IMG/VR virus record: IMGVR_UViG_3300027985_000703
Coordinates: 1-62,388 of that record
Strand: one strand, 5' to 3'
Length of the DNA stretch: 62,388 nt
DNA from: a virus
Below the pieces are notes generated by a model. It did not search any database. It had not been told where the DNA came from and saw nothing but the letters and a program-made list of their open reading frames with translations. This document shows, piece by piece, positions 15,533-23,907 of the stretch (its first letter is position 1; each line of letters opens with the position of its first letter). A program made the translations under genes and the position numbers.

Positions 15533-16019
15533 TTTCTGGACAGTCTCTCGCATAGAGACCATCAAGCGTGAGACCGGATACCTGCAGGATGCCGAACTGG
15601 CCAAGGCCATCGGCGTGAGCAAGGGAGCCCTGCGCACCAAACAGTACGAGCTGGGGTTGTTATTGCGCCTGCCGAAGCGACCGCTGGACGCATACCACCG
15701 CTACGAGTACAGCACCAAGGTGTTGCTGGACAAGGGCTACCTGAAACACCTGGAGCCAATGCCCTTCACCGCCGAGGGCCCCTGGTCCACCTACGACCTG
15801 CGCCGGACACAGTATTTCTACGGCCTGGTGACGGTGGAGCGCCTGGCCAAGGCCCTGGGCCGCTCGCCCGATGCCGTGCGCGCCAAGGTGCATGACATGA
15901 ACTGGGACATCGGCAAGAGCTTCGAGTACCGCCGCAACGCCCGCGGGGTGCCGAACTGGTTGCGCATCTTCAATGACATGCGTACCGCCACCATCCAACT
16001 GCAACAGGAGGTTGCATGA
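15516..16019 (+). CDS. HTH DNA-binding protein
   Basis: This 167-residue protein appears to have two helix-turn-helix units: 'LQDAELAKAIGVSKGALRTKQYELG' (about residues 22-46) and 'TVERLAKALGRSPDAVRAKVHDM' (about residues 107-129). The GTG at 15516 was chosen because AGGAGG lies 4 bases upstream; it overlaps the preceding membrane gene by 17 bases. The repeated HTH suggests recognition of two half-sites or a role as a small regulator. No named family recognised. Confidence 0.65.
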   Translation: MTGVNDFWTVSRIETIKRETGYLQDAELAKAIGVSKGALRTKQYELGLLLRLPKRPLDAYHRYEYSTKVLLDKGYLKHLEPMPFTAEGPWSTYDLRRTQYFYGLVTVERLAKALGRSPDAVRAKVHDMNWDIGKSFEYRRNARGVPNWLRIFNDMRTATIQLQQEVA

Positions 16020-17017
16020 AAACCGAACCGTTCGACCTGGATAAGGCGCTCAAGGGCCACCCCCTCATCACCAACGCCGGCGAGAAAGCGGTCAACTTCA
16101 GTCCACGGATCCCAGGCCGCTGCACCCTCCCGGGCTACGCCTTCGCGGCCGTCGTAAACGGAGTGTACCGAACCTACACCGACAAAGGGGTGTACCACCG
16201 ACCCAACCCGAACGGCCCCAACGACCTGCTACTGGACGTAAGCGAGGTCCACCCGTTCAAGGTCGGGGATGTTGTGCGCCCGACCAAGGGCAGCACCCCG
16301 GCCGAGTACCTGGGTAAGCAACCGCTCGTCCAGGTTGTCAGTACCGACCGCGAAACCTTCCGCGGCCGCGTGAACGGCGTTGAGCGCCTGTTCCGCTACA
16401 CAGGCTGCGCGCACCTGAACGACGGCGACTGGGAGTTGAGCACCCCGAAACCGGCCCCGATGCCGGCACCGCCGACCCACGCACCGGCACCGCCGACCCA
16501 CGCAGTGTTCGACCCGGTGCAGGCGCTGAATGGTCACCCGCTGATCCTCAGTAGCGGGGACGAGGTAATCAATTTCAAGCGCCGGCGCTGGACCCACCCG
16601 GACGACGACTTCCCGTACAAGGGAGAGTTCACGAAGGCCGACGACACCGTGGTCAAGCTGCTGTTCACCCGCCACGGGGTATCCAACACAAATGGGGCTC
16701 ACTTGCGGATGGACATGACCCGGCCGTGGGTTGCCCCGTTCGACCTGGACAAGGCGCTGGCGGGCCACCCGCTGGTGACGCGGGACGGCCGCCCAGTGTC
16801 CAATTTCCGCGAGCGCAAGACGGCACCCGCCGGGACGACGTACCCGTTCCTGGCTGATGTACCGTGCAAAGGTCACGAGCAAGACAAGGCCGAAGAAGCC
16901 TACACAGCCAAGGGCGAATACTGCGTGGACGGGGGTTTTGACGGCCGGACCAGCCGCGGCCGCGACCTGTTGCTGGACATCCGCACGCTGTACCGGAAGA
17001 AAGTTTGTAAACGCTGA
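16016..17017 (+). CDS. Three-repeat protein (FDLDKAL-GHPL module)
   Basis: This 333-residue protein has three copies of one module, starting at residues about 6, 165 and 242: F-D-x3-A-L-x-G-H-P-L, then G-x3-[VI]-x-N-F. The modules end in 'LLLD'-type strands. Between the first two lies an extra domain (77-145; GDVVRPTKG...) and a P/A linker with two APPTHA copies. Proteins carrying one such module are widespread in phages as hypotheticals. A terminator follows. Function unknown; the repeats suggest a binding or adaptor role. Confidence 0.7.
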   Translation: MKTEPFDLDKALKGHPLITNAGEKAVNFSPRIPGRCTLPGYAFAAVVNGVYRTYTDKGVYHRPNPNGPNDLLLDVSEVHPFKVGDVVRPTKGSTPAEYLGKQPLVQVVSTDRETFRGRVNGVERLFRYTGCAHLNDGDWELSTPKPAPMPAPPTHAPAPPTHAVFDPVQALNGHPLILSSGDEVINFKRRRWTHPDDDFPYKGEFTKADDTVVKLLFTRHGVSNTNGAHLRMDMTRPWVAPFDLDKALAGHPLVTRDGRPVSNFRERKTAPAGTTYPFLADVPCKGHEQDKAEEAYTAKGEYCVDGGFDGRTSRGRDLLLDIRTLYRKKVCKR

Positions 17018-17041
17018 TTGTTGTTGAGTGTGAAGCCAGTT

Positions 17042-17073
17042 CCCCCGGACCGCACCCCGGCCGGGGGCTTTTT
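17042..17073 (+). terminator. Rho-independent terminator
   Basis: CCCCCGG and CCGGGGG pair around a 12-base loop, followed by CTTTTT. It ends the 12713-17017 gene run. Confidence 0.85.
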
Positions 17074-17093
17074 ACCGCCACTAGGAGCCATGA

Positions 17094-17465
17094 ATGAACC
17101 CCATCCTACCGCACACCGCGCAAGTTGACCTGGACGACCAGGCCCGCACCAAGGAACTGTTAGCCCGTTGCGCCAAAGCCGCCAACCTGCTGTACGACCC
17201 GGAACACGGCCTGGCCTCCAAGGACGGGCTGGCCTGGGAGCCGTGGAACCCGCTGGAGGACGACGACCAGGCCCAGGCGCTCGCCATCACCTTCGGGTTG
17301 GAGATGGCGCTGTTCGCCAAGGTGCGCGCCCTGATTGGGCCGGACCAGTACATGATGCTGGAGGCGTGTGTCACCGGCCGCGACCAGCTCGAAGTAACCC
17401 GGACCCTGCTGGTCTACGGGACCATCCAACTGGCCGAAGAAAAGCGTCAAGGAGCACTGTCATGA
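17094..17465 (+). CDS. Hypothetical protein
   Basis: A 123-residue acidic, helical protein (LDDQARTKELLARCAKAANLLYD...). It starts right after a terminator with TAGGAG as ribosome site, so it must depend on read-through or an unseen promoter. An ATGA couples it to the HTH gene that follows. No family recognised. Confidence 0.6.
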   Translation: MNPILPHTAQVDLDDQARTKELLARCAKAANLLYDPEHGLASKDGLAWEPWNPLEDDDQAQALAITFGLEMALFAKVRALIGPDQYMMLEACVTGRDQLEVTRTLLVYGTIQLAEEKRQGALS

Positions 17466-17731
17466 AGAAACTGTCCGCCAAGCAATTCCTGAACGAGGAA
17501 CTGCGCCACCGCCTGCGCCACATGCGCGAAGACCTGGGGCTGTCCCGGCCGAAGATGGCCGAGCTGTTAGACCTGCCAGCGACCACGCTCAAGAACTATG
17601 AGCTGGGCTACCGCGAAACGTCCGCGCTGGTACTGCTGGCGGTGCTCAACCACGACGACGCCAGCATCCGCGCCTGGGGCGAGTACCTGACCAAGGTCGA
17701 CGCGCCGGTGCCGAAGGTGGGGGGCAACTGA
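17462..17731 (+). CDS. Cro/CI-type HTH protein
   Basis: An 89-residue single-domain protein; residues about 15-60 (LRHRLRHMREDLGLSRPKMAELLDLPATTLKNYELGYRE) are a classic HTH_3/XRE fold with the recognition helix 'PATTLKNYELG'. No dimerisation or peptidase domain, so it resembles Cro or a toxin-antitoxin-type regulator. It is a second possible binder of the dispersed palindromes, though none lies in its own gene cluster. Confidence 0.7.
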   Translation: MKKLSAKQFLNEELRHRLRHMREDLGLSRPKMAELLDLPATTLKNYELGYRETSALVLLAVLNHDDASIRAWGEYLTKVDAPVPKVGGN

Positions 17732-18018
17732 TGCGATACGACAACATCGAAACCGCCAAAATGTGGACCCTGAACACGGGGCATGTGTCCCGTGACGAAG
17801 CCGCCATGCTGGACGACGCCAATTGCACCATCAAAGCCATGGACAGCGACTACGGGTGGTTGATTTACACCCACCAGGGGCTTGGCGAGGAAGAACTGGT
17901 GGAGTACCCGAATGTGATAGCCATCATGCGCGCCGCCGTAGACGCCGGCATCGAGTGGCTGCGCTTCGACCGCGACGCCGAGCTGTACCCAGAACACTTC
18001 CCGACATTCGACTGGTAG
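17731..18018 (+). CDS. DUF5983-like protein
   Basis: A 95-residue acidic protein with a conserved-looking core: 'DYGWLIYTHQG' near residue 40 and 'GIEWLRFDRDAE...PTFDW' at the C-terminus. This pattern resembles DUF5983, found in phages and plasmids with unknown function. Stop-start overlap with the HTH gene. Confidence 0.55.
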   Translation: MRYDNIETAKMWTLNTGHVSRDEAAMLDDANCTIKAMDSDYGWLIYTHQGLGEEELVEYPNVIAIMRAAVDAGIEWLRFDRDAELYPEHFPTFDW

Positions 18019-18029
18019 GAGGGCAACTG

Positions 18030-18347
18030 ATGGAGCTCAAACACTACCGCAACGGTCGCTGGTACAAAGTCCGCCCCACGGCGGCCACCGCCAAAGGCGT
18101 GCATGACCTGCTGCGCCGGGCGCTGAAAGCCCAGCTGCGCAACGCCCGCGCCAACCTGCAGACGCTCCGGTCCGTGAACAACCATTGCGCCACCGAGAAC
18201 CGTGAGCTGCGCCACCGCTGCAGCTGCCAGGCCACCACCATCGCCGCGCTGCTGGAGTTCAAGAAAGCCGTGGCGGAGATGATGGACCTCAAGGTCCACG
18301 ACGACGACCAGAAGGTGCTGAAAAAGCTGCGGAGGAACGTGCTGTGA
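18030..18347 (+). CDS. Basic hypothetical protein
   Basis: A 105-residue, strongly basic, helical protein (RRALKAQLRNARANLQTLR) with three Cys/His (H-R-C-S-C) near residue 68. The charge suggests nucleic-acid or ribosome contact. GGAGG upstream. Unknown family. Confidence 0.6.
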   Translation: MELKHYRNGRWYKVRPTAATAKGVHDLLRRALKAQLRNARANLQTLRSVNNHCATENRELRHRCSCQATTIAALLEFKKAVAEMMDLKVHDDDQKVLKKLRRNVL

Positions 18348-18520
18348 CCCGAAATTACAGTAAGGGTGAATTCGTCACCCTGCACCGGGACGCCACCGAT
18401 GTGCAGAAAGCCCTGAACCAGTGGCGGCACCAGTACGCCATGGAGATCATCCACACCCGGTCCACTGACGGCGGCTTTATCCACATGTTGCTGTTCCGTG
18501 AGCCGCTGCCCAAGGAGTGA
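18344..18520 (+). CDS. Small hypothetical protein (58 residues)
   Basis: A GTG start lies in the stop codon of the preceding gene. The sequence ends '...EIIHTRSTDGGFIHMLLFREPLPKE', a strand-rich alpha/beta-type tail. Coupled on both sides. Unknown function. Confidence 0.55.
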   Translation: MTRNYSKGEFVTLHRDATDVQKALNQWRHQYAMEIIHTRSTDGGFIHMLLFREPLPKE

Positions 18521-18524
18521 TGAA

Positions 18525-18770
18525 ATGAGCGCCCGTTTGAGTGAACGCCAAATCATAGTCGTCGATGAGTTCGACGGCTTTACCGAGGTCGCGCTGGACA
18601 TTTCCAGAACCGAAGCCGAGCAGATAGCCAAGGAACAGGGCTGGCATATCGAAACGGTGAACTGGGGCGATGGCACGGTAGAAACCGACGCCTTCCGCGA
18701 CCCGGACGACCAAAACAGTCCGCTGCTGATCTGCGTAGATGGCTGCCCGGCCTCCTTTTACAGTCAATAG
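18525..18770 (+). CDS. Hypothetical protein
   Basis: An 81-residue acidic protein with a beta-alpha-beta look (RQIIVVDEFDGFTEVALDI, then a helix, then LLICVDGCP). Starts four bases after the previous stop with AAGGAG upstream. No family recognised. Confidence 0.55.
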   Translation: MSARLSERQIIVVDEFDGFTEVALDISRTEAEQIAKEQGWHIETVNWGDGTVETDAFRDPDDQNSPLLICVDGCPASFYSQ

Positions 18771-18777
18771 GTGACAC

Positions 18778-19812
18778 ATGGACAACCCCAACATAGCCGA
18801 CTTGTTAGTGGCATTGGTCAATGCCTGGAACACGCACAGCGAGGACTTCGACGCCGCGCTGGAAGAACTGGACACCCTGCGGGCCCAGCCCAAGCCCGAC
18901 CCCTGGGCCGGTGCCCGCGAAAAGGCGGCCCATGCCGCCACCCAGGCCGAATTGACCGCGGCCAAGACCCGCATCACGCAGCTGGAACTCGAAGTAGACG
19001 CCCTGCGCACCTGCCATGCCAGCGACATGCAGCGTATGAACGCGGCCAACCAGACACTGCAGACCGAGCTGGACAAAGTGCGCGGTGACTGGGCCGACAG
19101 CCGGGAAGCCCTGGCCGAAGTCCGGGAGCGGCTGGAGGCGGAATGTGCCGAGCACACGCGCAGCCTGAGCACCCTGAGCTTCGCCCGCAAGGAGTTGCGC
19201 ACGGCCCTGGCCGAGAGCGACACCCTGCGCAAGGAGGCCAAGCGCCTACGGGAGCAGGCCAAACGCAACAAGGACTCCATCGACAAGTCCCAGGCCCTCA
19301 TCAAGCGCCTGGAAGCCCAGGTGAAGGTCGCCAGCAACCGCGACTACGACGAGCTGGCCGGCCGCTATCAGCACGCCATCCAGACCCTGAAATCGAAGAA
19401 GGCGACCCAAACCTACCTGGGGGCCGTGGGCATCTTCCACAAGGGCGATCACCATGCGGTCACCTGGCCGCAGCTGATGACCCTCGAGAACCAGAAGGGC
19501 GAACGCTTCAACCAACGGCCGCTGCTGTACATGCACCAGAGCGGGCGAGGGGCGCTGCTGACCCTGGACCCGGACGACCGGACCCTGACCATGGCCAAGG
19601 CACCTGCCGGCGGGCTCAAGCCGCCAAAAGAGCTGCTGGAATTTGCCGGCGAGTGGCTGCACCGGGTCAACATCGAGCAGGGCGGGCAGATCAAGCCCCT
19701 GGACCTCGAGTGCCGCAACTACAACAAGGACCGGGCCGATGCGCTGGCCAGCAGCAACCCGGGGCTGGTGCAGGAGGTCAAGAATGCCTGTGCGAAAGCG
19801 AACGCCGCTTAG
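18778..19812 (+). CDS. Long coiled-coil protein
   Basis: This 344-residue protein has an acidic N-terminal helix, a long coiled coil from about residue 55 to 200 (rich in A, E, K, L, R with heptad spacing), and a C-terminal globular part with 'YLGAVGIFHKGDHHAVTW' and 'LLTLDPDDRTLTMAK'. No ATPase motif, so it is not an SMC or Rad50 protein. It could be a filament, scaffold or inhibitor. The next gene starts 29 bases before its stop. Function unknown. Confidence 0.65.
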   Translation: MDNPNIADLLVALVNAWNTHSEDFDAALEELDTLRAQPKPDPWAGAREKAAHAATQAELTAAKTRITQLELEVDALRTCHASDMQRMNAANQTLQTELDKVRGDWADSREALAEVRERLEAECAEHTRSLSTLSFARKELRTALAESDTLRKEAKRLREQAKRNKDSIDKSQALIKRLEAQVKVASNRDYDELAGRYQHAIQTLKSKKATQTYLGAVGIFHKGDHHAVTWPQLMTLENQKGERFNQRPLLYMHQSGRGALLTLDPDDRTLTMAKAPAGGLKPPKELLEFAGEWLHRVNIEQGGQIKPLDLECRNYNKDRADALASSNPGLVQEVKNACAKANAA

Positions 19813-20017
19813 CGACTGGCTGGACACACCGACCAAGATCGTCCTGCGGCAACTGTGGCGCGACGGTGTGCCCGGCCCGGAACTGGCACGCAAGTTCGAC
19901 CTGCCGATCCGGATAGTGCATCGCCTGTGCGCCGGCATCACCCAGGACACGGTCAAGCGCCAGGCCTACATCGACAACCAGGAACGGCACCGGCTGGTGC
20001 AGGGGGACGCAAAATGA
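19784..20017 (+). CDS. Small HTH protein
   Basis: This 77-residue protein has 'LWRDGVPGPELARKFDLPIRIVHRLCAG' at about residues 23-50, a compact helix-turn-helix. CAGGAGG lies within the end of the preceding gene. Likely a DNA binder; no target can be named. Confidence 0.6.
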   Translation: MPVRKRTPLSDWLDTPTKIVLRQLWRDGVPGPELARKFDLPIRIVHRLCAGITQDTVKRQAYIDNQERHRLVQGDAK

Positions 20018-20343
20018 CGACCAAGGAAAGGCTGCTGGCCATCTGGTACGGCTACGAAAACCAGATACCGGGTTTTCGACAGTGCTTAGGGCTGTGCTCG
20101 AACCTGATAGGGGCAACCGACGAAAACGATCTGCCGGACTTCTGGCTGGAACGCCAGAGCCAATGCTGGGGTGAACACTCAGACCGCAAATTCACACCGG
20201 TGCCGCACCCGACGGAAGCCGGGGCGGCCGCATCCAGGATTGCATACCACGACCACCACAACAAATACACGGGCGAGTACGGGCAATTGCGCCGCGAGCT
20301 GGCCTACTTCCTGGCCCACGAACTGATTGCCGAGGGCCGCTGA
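20014..20343 (+). CDS. Hypothetical protein
   Basis: A 109-residue protein rich in aromatic and His residues (YHDHHNKYTGEYGQ near 78). An AATGACG-type overlap joins it to the HTH gene. No family recognised. Confidence 0.55.
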   Translation: MTTKERLLAIWYGYENQIPGFRQCLGLCSNLIGATDENDLPDFWLERQSQCWGEHSDRKFTPVPHPTEAGAAASRIAYHDHHNKYTGEYGQLRRELAYFLAHELIAEGR

Positions 20344-20344
20344 C

Positions 20345-20551
20345 ATGTGGAAACGCTGCACAAAAGGGGTCCGGCGTGGCCTGCCGCTGTATGTGCGGCG
20401 CGTCGACTACCGGAACAGGGAATTTGCCGTGCATCACCCGACCAGGGGCTACCTGACCATCTGCCAGGTGTCCCGCGAGAGTTGCTACAACCCGGCCCGA
20501 ATGCGTGAACTGGCGCAAAAGGCCGCTCAACTACTGACGAAGGACCAATGA
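20345..20551 (+). CDS. Small basic hypothetical protein
   Basis: A 68-residue, Arg-rich protein (MWKRCTKGVRRGLPLYVRRVDYRNRE). Starts one base after the previous stop. Basic charge suggests nucleic-acid binding. No family recognised. Confidence 0.5.
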   Translation: MWKRCTKGVRRGLPLYVRRVDYRNREFAVHHPTRGYLTICQVSRESCYNPARMRELAQKAAQLLTKDQ

Positions 20552-20553
20552 CC

Positions 20554-21045
20554 ATGAACGAAGTTGCCAAGCAAGAAGCTGCCCCGACCACCGTGATCGA
20601 AATCAACGGCGTCAAGCTCGAGGTGGACCTGCGTTCCGCCCGTCGCATCGACACCCTGCGCGTGGGCGACCGTGTGAAGCTGCTGGAAAAGACCAGCTAT
20701 GGCGGACCCATCGTCCACCACGGCGTAGTCGCCGGCTTCGATCCGTTCCCGAGCCAGCCGACCATCATCGTGGCCTATTTGAAGCTGAACTACTCCGAGT
20801 CGACCATAGAGTTCGCCTACCTGAACGCCACCCCCGGCGCGGAGAACAAGTTCGAGCTGGTGGCCAGCATCGACCATGAGTTGCCGGTCGAGGAAGGTGA
20901 AATCGTGGCCAAAATGGACAGGGAGATTGCCAAGAAACAGGCCGAGATTGCCGACCTGGAGCGCAAGAAGAAGTACTTCCTGGACTGCTTCGGGGCCTAC
21001 TTCCCCGAGGCCCGCGTGCCCGTGACCGTCGACAGCGCCGAGTAA
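20554..21045 (+). CDS. Hypothetical protein with beta domain and coiled coil
   Basis: This 163-residue protein has residues 10-105 forming a strand-rich domain (IEINGVKLEVDLRS, LRVGDRVKLLEK, GVVAGFDPFPSQPTIIVAYLKL) and residues 115-145 a coiled coil (EIVAKMDREIAKKQAEIADLERKKK). The ATG at 20554 has better spacing to AAGGA than the one six bases earlier. An inverted repeat (GGGCCGG...CCGGCCC, about 21055-21074) lies after its stop. Function unknown. Confidence 0.6.
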   Translation: MNEVAKQEAAPTTVIEINGVKLEVDLRSARRIDTLRVGDRVKLLEKTSYGGPIVHHGVVAGFDPFPSQPTIIVAYLKLNYSESTIEFAYLNATPGAENKFELVASIDHELPVEEGEIVAKMDREIAKKQAEIADLERKKKYFLDCFGAYFPEARVPVTVDSAE

Positions 21046-21086
21046 CCCCAAACCGGGCCGGGTAACACCGGCCCCTGGAGATGACC

Positions 21087-21461
21087 ATGGACAAGACCAT
21101 TCACTTGAACTGCTGCTCCGGCGGCACCAGTGACCTGGGCGAGTACGACCACCTGGCCCTGGGCTATGTGTGGTGCTACGACCTGGGCGAAGACGGAACC
21201 TGCTGTGAGATGGTGGACGAGGCGTTCAAGGCCCCAACCGAAAACGACCTTGCCGAGGGCGTGAAGCATCACTTCTGGACCCTGTACGGCTACCTGGAGG
21301 ACGGCAGCTGCGAGGTGCTGCACGATGAGGAAGTCCCACAGCGGATGTTCCAGAAACTGCAGGAAATATGGTTGGCCCACCCACGCTTCGCCGGCGAGGT
21401 CACGGGCTTGTACGGCCTGATGGCCCACATAGACATGGGGCCCAACCATGGAGAAGCGTGA
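21087..21461 (+). CDS. Cysteine-rich hypothetical protein
   Basis: This 125-residue acidic protein has Cys pairs in its first third (LNCCSGG, YVWCYD, GTCCEM), which could bind metal. GGAG sits 7 bases before the ATG at 21087. The stop overlaps the next gene by 14 bases. No family recognised. Confidence 0.6.
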   Translation: MDKTIHLNCCSGGTSDLGEYDHLALGYVWCYDLGEDGTCCEMVDEAFKAPTENDLAEGVKHHFWTLYGYLEDGSCEVLHDEEVPQRMFQKLQEIWLAHPRFAGEVTGLYGLMAHIDMGPNHGEA

Positions 21462-21678
21462 GTATTACGACCGCTGCGCCCAACAGGACTGGTTCTACGC
21501 CTTCGCGGACGACCCAAAAGAGTTCTGGCCGGCGGACCAGGAGCACAAGATCCTGAAAAGCCTGGCCGACTCGGACCCCGAGCTGGACACCATCTTCGCG
21601 GCCTTCTGCGAGTGGCGCAACGACCGCATCAACCACGGCTACGGGCCGGCGATGCCGAAATGGGGGCAGTTCCAATGA
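21448..21678 (+). CDS. Hypothetical protein
   Basis: A 76-residue acidic, aromatic protein (QQDWFYAFADDPKEFWPADQE). Overlaps both neighbours. No family recognised. Confidence 0.5.
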   Translation: MEKREYYDRCAQQDWFYAFADDPKEFWPADQEHKILKSLADSDPELDTIFAAFCEWRNDRINHGYGPAMPKWGQFQ

Positions 21679-21743
21679 CCAAGCAATACCTGACCGTGCC
21701 TGACCTGTGGGACGAGATCAACCACATAAAGGATAAAAAATGA
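21675..21743 (+). CDS. Short leader reading frame before DNA polymerase
   Basis: A 22-codon frame starts in the stop codon of the preceding gene (ATGA) and ends in the ATGA that starts the polymerase. With AAGGATAAAAA just before the polymerase ATG, it could keep ribosomes on the message so that polymerase is translated by re-initiation. It may be non-functional. Confidence 0.35.
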   Translation: MTKQYLTVPDLWDEINHIKDKK

Positions 21744-23740
21744 ACCCGAATCTACGACCGCGCTATGCGAAGGCCATCGAGCAGATGAAGGAAGCGTTCG
21801 GTTTGGACGCCATCATCAGCCTGGACTATGAGACCTTCTACGGTAAGGGCTACAGCCTCAAAAACCGGACCTATGCCGAGTACATCATGGACCCCCGCTT
21901 CAAGGTCATGATGCTGGGGGTGGCCGAGGACAACGAACCGACGACCATCCTGGACCGGCACGAGATTGAAGAATACCTGATCGGCCTGCGCGACCGGCAA
22001 CTGGCCGGCGAGCGCCTGGGCATCATCGCCCAAAACACCGAATTCGACTCGGACATCAACCTGTGGCGGTTCGGCCTGCGCTTCGACTGGTACTTCGACG
22101 CCATGCTGATCTCCCGCCTGCGGTTCGTGAACCGTAGCGCCGCGCTCAAGGCCCACTGCGAATGCGTGTGGCCCGACGACCCGCTGATGCGCAAGGGCAC
22201 CGAGCTGGCCAGCGCCGAGGGCGTGGACGACTATCACGAGGCCGGTATCTACGAGCCCATGTCCGGCTACTGCGCCGACGACGTGGAGCTGACCCGCGCC
22301 CTGGTGTGCGAGCACTGGCTGTCCGGCCGGGTACCGATGAACGAGTGGCTGATGATGCACATCACCATCCGCGGCTCGGTGGAGCCCCAGTTCTTCATCG
22401 ACCAGCCGTTGCTGGACGAGGTGCTGGTGGACGACGCCAAGGACAAGCAGGACAAGGTGGCCGCCGCCATCGAGCACCTGAAAGCCCTGGGCATCACCGA
22501 CGTGCGGGACAAGACCTTCGCCAGCAACGACCAGTATGTGGCCCTGCTGCGCGACCTGGGCGTCACCATCCCCTACAAGCTGAACGCCAAGTTCGAGATG
22601 ACACCGGCGCTGGGCAAGACCGACCAGGAGTATGTGCAGTTCCAGATCGACCACCCGGAGCACCAGACCGTGTTCGCGGCCCGGGAGACCATCAAGTCGA
22701 CCATCGCCACCAGCCGGGCCACCCGGTTGAAGAACACCGCCAACATGCTGCCGTTGGATGGCTTCCTGCCGTTCCCGCTGAACTACCACAAGGCCCACAC
22801 CGGCCGCTGGTCGGGCGCGCAGAAGCTGAACATGCAGAACCTGCAGCGCGGATCCAAGCACCGGCTGTGTCTGCAAGCGCCGCCCGGCTACGTCATAGTG
22901 GTACGGGACTTGTCTGGCATCGAAATGCGGATGAACCTGTGGTTCTGCGAGCAGGACGACCTGCTGGAACTGGTGCGCGATGGCGGGGACATTTACTGCA
23001 AGGCCGCCGAGGGCATTTACGGACACCCTGTCAACAAAAAGGAACACCCGCTGGAACGCCAGGTAGGCAAGGTAGAAGTTCTCGGCCTGGGCTACGGCAT
23101 GGGCTGGTGTACCTTCCAGGCGACCATGGCCGGCGGCCCGATGGGCATGGACCCCATCTTCTTCCCGGACAGCTTCTGTAAGCAGGTGAAGAACGCCTAC
23201 GACCGCGACAACCCGATGATCAAGCAGATGTGGAACTTCCTGGGCAAGGTAGTCATTCCGGCCATGACGGACCCCGCCTGCGACCTGAGATTCGGCCGCC
23301 ACGGCTGCGTCCACGCCCAGCACCAGAAGATCGTGCTGCCGTCCGGCCGCGAGCTGCAGTACCCCGACCTGCACTGCCATGTCGATGAGGACGGGAAGGG
23401 GGTATGGAGCGAGTACCGCTACGACGACGGCACCCGGGACCGCTGGAAGAACGTGATCTGGAAGAAACTCTACGGCGGACTGCTGCTGGAAAACATCATC
23501 CAGGCCCTGGCCCGCGATGTGATCGCCTACCACATGGGTCTGACCGAACAAATGGTGCAGAAGGACGAGTGGGGCTGGGTAGCCGGCTCGGTACACGATG
23601 AAGTCCTGGTACTCACCGACCGCGAAAAGGCCGACCAGACCTACGACGAGATCGGCACCATCATGGCCACCCCGCCGCAGTGGTGCTTCGACCTGCCGCT
23701 GGCGTCCGAGGGCGGCTGGGCAGAGAACTACAGCAAATAA
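21740..23740 (+). CDS. Family A DNA polymerase with 3'-5' exonuclease
   Basis: A replicative polymerase of 666 residues. Proofreading domain: D29/E31 (LDYETFY), N99-x3-D103 (QNTEFDSD) and Y177-x3-D181 (YCADD). Polymerase domain: motif A at D390 (RDLSGIEMR, with Leu where Tyr is usual), motif B R440-x3-K444-x3-L448-x3-Y452-G, motif C HDE at 619-621. There is no 5'-3' exonuclease domain. Residue 448 aligns with E. coli Pol I Phe762 and is Leu here. It synthesises phage DNA with the primase-helicase at 26286. A terminator follows directly. Confidence 0.93.
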   Translation: MNPNLRPRYAKAIEQMKEAFGLDAIISLDYETFYGKGYSLKNRTYAEYIMDPRFKVMMLGVAEDNEPTTILDRHEIEEYLIGLRDRQLAGERLGIIAQNTEFDSDINLWRFGLRFDWYFDAMLISRLRFVNRSAALKAHCECVWPDDPLMRKGTELASAEGVDDYHEAGIYEPMSGYCADDVELTRALVCEHWLSGRVPMNEWLMMHITIRGSVEPQFFIDQPLLDEVLVDDAKDKQDKVAAAIEHLKALGITDVRDKTFASNDQYVALLRDLGVTIPYKLNAKFEMTPALGKTDQEYVQFQIDHPEHQTVFAARETIKSTIATSRATRLKNTANMLPLDGFLPFPLNYHKAHTGRWSGAQKLNMQNLQRGSKHRLCLQAPPGYVIVVRDLSGIEMRMNLWFCEQDDLLELVRDGGDIYCKAAEGIYGHPVNKKEHPLERQVGKVEVLGLGYGMGWCTFQATMAGGPMGMDPIFFPDSFCKQVKNAYDRDNPMIKQMWNFLGKVVIPAMTDPACDLRFGRHGCVHAQHQKIVLPSGRELQYPDLHCHVDEDGKGVWSEYRYDDGTRDRWKNVIWKKLYGGLLLENIIQALARDVIAYHMGLTEQMVQKDEWGWVAGSVHDEVLVLTDREKADQTYDEIGTIMATPPQWCFDLPLASEGGWAENYSK

Positions 23741-23745
23741 CCACC

Positions 23746-23768
23746 TGGCCCCTGCGGGGGCCTTTTTT
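23746..23768 (+). terminator. Terminator after DNA polymerase
   Basis: GGCCCC-TGCG-GGGGCC hairpin followed by TTTTTT. Strong intrinsic terminator. Confidence 0.88.
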
Positions 23769-23782
23769 CATAGGAGGCGGTC

Positions 23783-23896
23783 ATGCAACGCGGAACCATC
23801 TGTGTGGAACGCAGCGTGCGCGGTGAACTGGTCTGGTGCCGGCTGTACTACCAGCACCAGTACCGGGAGTGGACCAGCTGTTTCAGCGTACTGTAG
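23783..23896 (+). CDS. Very small protein (37 residues)
   Basis: The ATG follows TAGGAGGCGG, one of the strongest ribosome sites in the window, which is the main support for this gene. The product is rich in aromatic residues, Arg and Cys (VERSVRGELVWCRLYYQHQYREW). Function unknown. Confidence 0.5.
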   Translation: MQRGTICVERSVRGELVWCRLYYQHQYREWTSCFSVL

Positions 23897-23907
23897 GGAG
23901 ACGGATC

